From Pyrinomonas sp040289685 (GTDB taxonomy: Bacteria; Acidobacteriota; Blastocatellia; Pyrinomonadales; Pyrinomonadaceae), in the NCBI RefSeq assembly GCF_040289685.1, contig NZ_PSLQ01000006.1, positions 18,139 to 82,138 of the forward strand: a DNA stretch of 64,000 bases, written 5' to 3'. The notes beneath the pieces are model-generated. The model was not told the DNA's origin. It saw only the letters and a list, made by a program, of their open reading frames with translations, and searched no databases. The position numbers were made by a program, and so were the translations under genes. Of the stretch, positions 58,631 through 64,000 are shown one piece after another. Within the stretch, counting starts at the first letter, position 1, and each line of letters starts with the position of its first letter.

Positions 58631-60511
58631 ATGAAAAGATCTCCAGCCATTATCCGCGTTCCGTTAGCTCTGCTGCTGCTGTTGTGCTTTTCCGTCTCGT
58701 TCAGCGCGCAAGAAGCATACGATGTGCGCGCCAACTATGAGAAGAGCGAGTACCAGATCCCCATGCGCGATGGCGTCAAACTCTTCACGGTCGTTTACGC
58801 GCCGCGCGATAAATCGAAGAAGTATCCGATTCTGCTCAACCGCACGCCCTACAGCGTCGGACCATACGGCCCAGATGCTTACAAAACGTCGCTCGGTCCA
58901 TCACCGCTCTTCATGAAAGAGGGCTATATCTTCGTTTATCAAGATGTGCGCGGGCGCTATATGTCCGAAGGCGAATTCGTCAATATGCGCCCGCACAAAG
59001 AGCGAAAGAGCGGTCCGACCGATATAGACGAAAGCACGGATACTTACGACACAATCGACTGGCTCATCAAAAACGTGCCGAACAACAACGGGCGCGTCGG
59101 CATGTGGGGCATCTCCTATCCGGGCTTCTACGTCGCGGTGGGGATGATCGATGCTCATCCGGCTTTGAAGGCCGCTTCGCCGCAAGCGCCGATCGCCGAT
59201 TGGTTCATCGGCGACGATTTCCATCACAACGGCGCGTTCTTCTTGCCGCACGCTTTCAACTTCTTGGCGACCTTTGGCCGCCCACGCCCGCGTCCGACGA
59301 CCGAGACGCCGCCGCGTTTTCAGCACGGCACGCCCGATGGCTACAAATTTTTCCTCGAACTCGGGCCGTTACAGAACGCCGACCGTAAATATTTCAAGGG
59401 GCAGGTCGCCTTCTGGAACGAGATCATGGAGCATCCGAACTACGACGACTTCTGGAAGGCGCGCAACACGCTGCCACATTTGAAGAACATCCATCCGGCG
59501 GTGATGACCGTCGGCGGTTGGTTCGATGCCGAGGACTTATATGGTGCGCTCAAGACCTATGAGGCGACCGAAAAACAGAGTCCGGGCGCTTACAACACGC
59601 TCGTCATGGGGCCTTGGTACCACGGCGGCTGGGCGCGCTCGGACGGTGATTCGCTCGGTCCGATTCAGTTCGGTTCGAAGACGGCGGAGTTTTACCGCCG
59701 CGAGATTGAACTTCCGTTCTTCAACTGCTTTCTGAAGGATAAGTGCGACCACAAGCTTCCCGAAGCTTACGTCTTCGAGACCGGCTCGAACCGTTGGCGG
59801 ATGTACGCCGAATGGCCGCCGCGCACGGCACAACCGCGCGCCATATACTTGCGCGAGAACGGCAAACTATCGTTCGATCCGCCGACCGACGAACGGAACG
59901 CTTTCGACGAGTACGTGAGCGATCCCAATAAACCCGTGCCCTACATCAATGGCATCGCCATCGGCATGACGCGCGAGTACATGGTCGAGGATCAGCGCTT
60001 CGCCGCGCGGCGTCCGGATGTGCTCGCCTACCAAACCGAACCGCTCGCACAAGACCTAACGGCCGCAGGTCCGGTCAAAGTTACGCTCTATGTCTCTTCG
60101 ACGGGTACGGACGCCGATTACATCGTGAAGCTGATCGACGTCTTTCCAGATGATGCTCCGGATCCGGAGCCGAACCCGACCGGCGTGCGCATGGGCGGCT
60201 ACCAAATGCTCGTGCGCGGCGAGCCCTTCCGCGCGCGCTTCCGCAATAGCTTCGAGCGGCCTGAGCCGCTGCCTCCCGGCGAGGTGACCAAGATCGAGTT
60301 CGTCATGCCCGATATCAACCATACTTTTCTCAAAGGCCACCGCATCATGGTTCAAGTGCAGAGCACGTGGTTTCCGCTCGTCGATCGCAATCCGCAAAAG
60401 TTCGTCCCGAACATCTACAAGGCGGGCGAATCGGATTTTCAGAAGGCGACACAGCGCGTGCATCGTTCGCGCGCATACGCTTCGCGCATCACCTTGAACG
60501 TGGTGCCTTAG
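58631..60511 (+). CDS. Secreted CocE/NonD-family hydrolase (X-Pro dipeptidyl-peptidase-like)
   Basis: A 626-residue exported serine hydrolase of the CocE/NonD family, which includes alpha-amino-acid ester hydrolases and glutaryl acylases. Signal peptide to about residue 26 (SFSAQEA). N-terminal alpha/beta-hydrolase with PMRDGVKLFTVVYAP, YQDVRGRYMSEGEF, and nucleophile Ser162 in GMWGISYPGFY; LVMGPWYHGGW contains the likely catalytic His. The C-terminal jelly-roll domain starts near GPVKVTLYVSSTGTDADYIV. GGGAG directly precedes the ATG. Probably cleaves acylated amino acids or peptides outside the cytoplasm. Confidence 0.9.
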   Translation: MKRSPAIIRVPLALLLLLCFSVSFSAQEAYDVRANYEKSEYQIPMRDGVKLFTVVYAPRDKSKKYPILLNRTPYSVGPYGPDAYKTSLGPSPLFMKEGYIFVYQDVRGRYMSEGEFVNMRPHKERKSGPTDIDESTDTYDTIDWLIKNVPNNNGRVGMWGISYPGFYVAVGMIDAHPALKAASPQAPIADWFIGDDFHHNGAFFLPHAFNFLATFGRPRPRPTTETPPRFQHGTPDGYKFFLELGPLQNADRKYFKGQVAFWNEIMEHPNYDDFWKARNTLPHLKNIHPAVMTVGGWFDAEDLYGALKTYEATEKQSPGAYNTLVMGPWYHGGWARSDGDSLGPIQFGSKTAEFYRREIELPFFNCFLKDKCDHKLPEAYVFETGSNRWRMYAEWPPRTAQPRAIYLRENGKLSFDPPTDERNAFDEYVSDPNKPVPYINGIAIGMTREYMVEDQRFAARRPDVLAYQTEPLAQDLTAAGPVKVTLYVSSTGTDADYIVKLIDVFPDDAPDPEPNPTGVRMGGYQMLVRGEPFRARFRNSFERPEPLPPGEVTKIEFVMPDINHTFLKGHRIMVQVQSTWFPLVDRNPQKFVPNIYKAGESDFQKATQRVHRSRAYASRITLNVVP

Positions 60512-60625
60512 CTTCGTTCTGTGGGCTTTTGTGGTAGCGATGTCGAGTTCGAATCGCGATCGAGCACATCACCGACAAGTTCGGATTGCCGTATCTGTCG
60601 TAACGACGTTGAGCCTGAATCGCGA

Positions 60626-60654
60626 CGGGAGAGGACCGATAACGGCCTCTCCCG
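60626..60654 (+). terminator. Hairpin between the two peptidase genes
   Basis: CGGGAGAGG and CCTCTCCCG form a perfect 9-base stem with an 11-base loop about 115 bases after the CocE-like stop; there is no T run. The rest of the 60512-60771 gap has no recognised feature. Confidence 0.4.
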
Positions 60655-60771
60655 ATCGTGGAGCGGGAAAGAGCATGCCGCTGAACCAATCTGCTCGAAG
60701 GGCGAAATAGCTCAACGGGCCGAAACCTTGCGCCTCATTCGCCTTGCACGGCGCGTTGGAGGAAGTGGAAA

Positions 60772-62904
60772 ATGAATCGCGTTCTGGTCCTGATCGTCAT
60801 GATCCTGCTTTGTTTAGATTCAGTCGCCATGATGTCGCAAAACTCCTCTTCAGACCATGCGGCAGCGAAGCCGCCAGTAGCGAAGAAGATCCCCAAGGTC
60901 ATCACCGCGCACGGCGAGACATGGACTGACGATTACTTCTGGATGCGCGACAAGAGGAATCCGGACGTGATCGCCTATCTCGAAGCGGAGAACGCTTACG
61001 CTGACGCCGTGATGAGCCACACGAAGGCGTTGCAGGAGAAGCTCTATCGCGAGATGCTCGCGCGCATCAAGGAGACGGACACCGATCCGCCCTACCGCGA
61101 AGGGAACTACCTCTACTACACGCGCAGCGAGCAAGGTAAACAGTACAAGATCTACGCGCGGCGGCGCGGAGCGATGGATGCGCCCGAACAGGTCCTGCTC
61201 GATCTCAACGAGATGGCCAAGGGACATCCGTTCATGGCTATCGGCATCTTCGACGTCAGTCCCGACGAGAACCTGCTGCTCTATTCGACTGACACCACCG
61301 GTTATCGCGAGTACACGCTTTACGTCAAAGACTTGCGCAGCGGGCAGGTCGCCAAAATCGCCGAGCGCGCAAGCAGCGCCGCTTGGGCCAACGACAATCG
61401 AACGATCTTCTACGTCGTCGATGATCCGGTGAGCAAGCGCCCCTACAGGCTCTATCGCCACAGCTTCGGAAAAGCGCAGGATGATCTGCTCTACGAGGAG
61501 AAGGATGAGATGTTCGCCGCCCGCGTCAGCCGCACGCGCAGTCGCGGGTACATACTTTTGACGCTGGCGAGTCACACCACTTCGGAAGTTCGCTACGTGC
61601 CGGCTGACCGACCCAACGAAGCGTTGCGTGTCATCGAGCCGCGCGCGCACGAGCGCGAATATTACGTGGATCATCGCGGCGATCTCTTCTACATTCGCAC
61701 CAACGACGGCGGCGCGCTCAATTTCAAGCTAATGACCGCGCCCATCGCCGAGCCGCAGCGAAAGAACTGGCGCGAACTGGTGCCGCATCGGCGCGATGTG
61801 ATGCTTGAAGATGCGGACCTCTTCGCGGACTTCATGGTCCTGTCAGAACGCGAACAGGGCTTGCCGCGCCTTCGCATCACAGATTTTAGGAACGGCCAAA
61901 CGCACTACCTCGAATTCCCCGAGCCGGTCTATACGGCCTCGCTCGGCATCAATCGGGAATTCAACACGCGCACGCTGCGTTACAACTACCAATCGTTCAT
62001 CACGCCGGTCTCGGTCTATGACTACAACGTTGATAAGCGGCAAAGCCAATTAGTCAAACGGCAACCTGTGCTTGGCGGATACGATCCGACTCAGTATCAA
62101 TCGGAGCGGATCTACGCGACGGCCAAAGACGGAACGCGGATCCCGATCTCGCTCGTCTATCGCAAGCCTCTGGTGCGCGATGGTCGCCGTCCGTTGTTGC
62201 TGCAAGGTTACGGCTCCTATGGCATATCGTCGAACGTAACGTTCAACTCGAACCGTTTGAGCTTGCTCGACCGCGGCGTGATCTTCGCCATCGCCCACAT
62301 CCGCGGCGGCGGCGAACTCGGCAAAGCGTGGCATGATGCGGGTCGCATGATGCGGAAGAAGAACACGTTCACCGATTTCATCGCCGCGGCGGAACACTTG
62401 ATCGCCGAGAAGTACACGTCCAAAGACCGTTTGGTTGCGACCGGCGGGAGCGCTGGCGGCCTTTTGATGGGCGCGGTGGTCAACATGCGGCCCGATCTTT
62501 TCAAAGCGGTCGTCTCATATGTCCCGTTCGTCGATGTCATCAACACGATGATGGATGCCTCGTTGCCGCTGACGGCAGGTGAGTGGGAGGAGTGGGGCGA
62601 CCCGATCAGGAACGCCGATCATTTCCGTTACATGAAGTCCTATTCGCCATACGACAACATCGAGCCGAAAGAATATCCGGCGATGCTGGTCCGCACGGCG
62701 CTCAACGACAGCCAAGTGCTCTTTCACGAGCCGACAAAGTACGTGGCGAAGCTGCGCGCGCTGAAGAAAGACCAAAATCCGCTGATCTTCAAAATCAACA
62801 TGGGGGCCGGACACGGCGGCGCGGCGGGGCGTTACGATGCGCTGCGCGAGACGGCCTTCGATTACGCCTTCATCTTGTGGCAGCTCGGTTTGGCAGGCAG
62901 TTAA
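60772..62904 (+). CDS. Prolyl oligopeptidase-family peptidase (oligopeptidase B-like)
   Basis: A 710-residue serine peptidase of family S9A. N-terminal signal-like segment (residues 4-20), then a seven-bladed propeller that filters substrates, starting HGETWTDDYFWMRDKRNPDV, and the C-terminal alpha/beta-hydrolase. Catalytic residues: Ser560 in GGSAGGLLMG, Asp in RTALNDSQV, His in GAGHGG. The HIRGGGELGKAWHDAGRM motif is characteristic of oligopeptidase B/PtrB, which cuts after basic residues. The presence of a signal sequence suggests a periplasmic enzyme. It likely cooperates with the neighbouring exported hydrolase in peptide scavenging. Confidence 0.93.
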   Translation: MNRVLVLIVMILLCLDSVAMMSQNSSSDHAAAKPPVAKKIPKVITAHGETWTDDYFWMRDKRNPDVIAYLEAENAYADAVMSHTKALQEKLYREMLARIKETDTDPPYREGNYLYYTRSEQGKQYKIYARRRGAMDAPEQVLLDLNEMAKGHPFMAIGIFDVSPDENLLLYSTDTTGYREYTLYVKDLRSGQVAKIAERASSAAWANDNRTIFYVVDDPVSKRPYRLYRHSFGKAQDDLLYEEKDEMFAARVSRTRSRGYILLTLASHTTSEVRYVPADRPNEALRVIEPRAHEREYYVDHRGDLFYIRTNDGGALNFKLMTAPIAEPQRKNWRELVPHRRDVMLEDADLFADFMVLSEREQGLPRLRITDFRNGQTHYLEFPEPVYTASLGINREFNTRTLRYNYQSFITPVSVYDYNVDKRQSQLVKRQPVLGGYDPTQYQSERIYATAKDGTRIPISLVYRKPLVRDGRRPLLLQGYGSYGISSNVTFNSNRLSLLDRGVIFAIAHIRGGGELGKAWHDAGRMMRKKNTFTDFIAAAEHLIAEKYTSKDRLVATGGSAGGLLMGAVVNMRPDLFKAVVSYVPFVDVINTMMDASLPLTAGEWEEWGDPIRNADHFRYMKSYSPYDNIEPKEYPAMLVRTALNDSQVLFHEPTKYVAKLRALKKDQNPLIFKINMGAGHGGAAGRYDALRETAFDYAFILWQLGLAGS

Positions 62905-63058
62905 AGCTCACGATTGGTTCGATGGGAGCTATTGCTTCTTGTGGCGGTTTTGTCCGGCGGGCAGCTCGCGAACCAGACGCGCATCCAGCGGCTGTTCTCA
63001 GCCCTTGCGCGCTGGGTCGAATGATCGAAGCGCCCAGCCTTGGTCGAGGTGAACGGTT

Positions 63059-63949
63059 TTACACGCCGACCGGTTGAAAGGCTTGTCGCGCGGCGGGCGC
63101 TTCGATGATCTCCCAAGCGCGCGCGTCGCGCAGCAAACGGGTCATCAGCAACGCGTGAAGCAGATGGCCGCTGCGTTCGGCTGTGACGCGCCCGATGATT
63201 GGCAGCCCGACCAAAGCCAAATCGCCGATGATGTCGAGCACTTTGTGACGGACGAATTCGTCGCGGTAACGCAAACCGGAAGGGTTGAGCACGCCGTCGG
63301 GCGATAGGACGATGGCGTTATCGAGCGATCCGCCGCGAATCAAATTGGCGCGGCGTAGTTGCTCTATCTCCGCCGTGAAGCCGAAGGTGCGCGCTGGCGC
63401 GATCTCGCGCGCGAAAAGCGATTGGTCCAACTCGTTCACTCTGTAGCGCTGTCGCCCGATCACGGGGTGGGCGAAATCGATCGTGCAATCTATTTCATAG
63501 CTCAACGCCGGTTCGATGCTGATGCGTCGCTCGCCTTGTTCCACGCTCACTCGCCGAAGAACGCGGAGCGCGTGGCGTGCCGCTTGTTGTTCGACCACGC
63601 CCGCGCGTTCGATCAAAGCGACGAAGGGTTCCGCCGATCCATCCATGATCGGGATTTCAAGATTATCGACCTCAATGTAAGCGTTGTCGATGCCCATCCC
63701 GCGCAGCGCCGCCAGCAAGTGTTCCACCGTCGAGAGCATGACGCCTGTGCGCATAAGCGTCGTCGCGTAGCTGCAATTAGCGACATACTCGATGCTCGCT
63801 GGAATCTCAAATCCGCCTAGATCCATCCTGATGAAAACGTAGCCAGTATCGGGCGGTGCGGGCCGCAGCCGAACGGTGACGTCAACTGCCGTGTGTAGCC
63901 CCGTTCCGCGGATTTCCATCTCTCGGGCCAATGTCATCTGGTTGCTCAT
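63059..63949 (-). CDS. lpxC: UDP-3-O-acyl-N-acetylglucosamine deacetylase
   Basis: Zinc deacetylase of the first committed step of lipid A synthesis; 296 residues, normal length. Landmarks: RGTGLHTAVDVTVRLRPA, STVEHLLAALRGMGIDNAYI (zinc His77), IPIMDGSAEPFVALI, RTFGFTAEIEQLRRANLIRG, HKVLDIIGDLALVG (second zinc His and Asp), and GHLLHALLMTRLL with the catalytic His. Presence implies an outer membrane with lipopolysaccharide or a related lipid. Start ATG at 63949, MSNQMTLAREMEI. The gene stands convergent with the peptidase. Confidence 0.95.
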   Translation of the reverse strand: MSNQMTLAREMEIRGTGLHTAVDVTVRLRPAPPDTGYVFIRMDLGGFEIPASIEYVANCSYATTLMRTGVMLSTVEHLLAALRGMGIDNAYIEVDNLEIPIMDGSAEPFVALIERAGVVEQQAARHALRVLRRVSVEQGERRISIEPALSYEIDCTIDFAHPVIGRQRYRVNELDQSLFAREIAPARTFGFTAEIEQLRRANLIRGGSLDNAIVLSPDGVLNPSGLRYRDEFVRHKVLDIIGDLALVGLPIIGRVTAERSGHLLHALLMTRLLRDARAWEIIEAPAARQAFQPVGV

Positions 63950-64000
63950 CAGATTTCAGTGGCGCTACAGACCCCGGCCTTCAGACCTGGGGAGGAGCGC

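Noticed and set aside
5000..64000. CRISPR array or defence island
   Set aside because: Repeats seen are pairs or triplets without regular spacers, and no cas, toxin or restriction genes are present.

Overview
The window looks like a piece of a moderately GC-rich (roughly 58-60 percent by eye) Gram-negative bacterial chromosome. LpxC (lipid A), the Mre/Rod/PBP2 shape cluster, three PEP-CTERM surface proteins, two very large secreted subtilases and several Acidobacteria-style secreted amidohydrolases and peptidases together suggest Acidobacteriota, perhaps class Blastocatellia. That placement is inference from gene content; no rRNA or tRNA is present to confirm it.

Layout. 1-5.3 kb: a membrane histidine kinase faces a haem-uptake operon on the minus strand (small CxxC protein, hmuT, hmuU, hmuV, hmuS); a 10-N assembly gap interrupts hmuV, and a good Fur-box-like palindrome lies about 930 bases upstream behind a repeat-rich stretch. 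6.5-10.5 kb: an assimilatory sulfur operon on the minus strand (sulfite reductase fused to a MoaD/ThiS-like sulfur carrier, APS/PAPS reductase, an unknown protein, a sirohaem-synthesis enzyme). 10.6-13.2 kb: one large acyl-CoA ligase/ACP/acyltransferase. 13.3-16.4 kb: pyrR, pyrB, pyrC. 16.7-18.3 kb: a small secreted protein and about 1.1 kb of non-coding DNA with a near-consensus promoter. 18.3-29.7 kb: two subtilase plus PEP-CTERM gene pairs in opposite orientation around an M48 metalloprotease. 30.3-34.3 kb: TPR protein, phosphodiesterase-like protein and PHP protein in a row. 34.4-36.8 kb: threonine synthase and a divergent HAD phosphatase. 36.9-40.4 kb: ATP-grasp ligase, PilZ protein, unknown protein and YbdK-type ligase as one minus-strand operon. 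40.6-44.8 kb: ECF sigma factor, anti-sigma factor, a PDZ protein with a degenerate protease fold, and a secreted coiled-coil-rich protein. 45.0-50.9 kb: mreB, mreC, mreD, mrdA, rodA. 51.1-53.7 kb: FecR-domain protein and diguanylate cyclase. 54.3-62.9 kb: two amidohydrolases, a PEP-CTERM lectin and two serine peptidases on the plus strand. 63.1-63.9 kb: lpxC.

Functional logic. Haem import and degradation, and sirohaem plus sulfite reduction, are two neighbouring tetrapyrrole/iron-linked systems. The shape genes are in the standard order. The mobile fraction is small: one clear TnpB fragment downstream of rodA, some hairpin remains that may be IS200/IS605 debris, and several local duplications. 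The features most likely to repay study are the sulfite reductase/sulfur-carrier fusion, the two-ligase/PilZ operon, the mirrored protease/PEP-CTERM pairs, and the amidohydrolase pair in which one member has lost its metal ligands.
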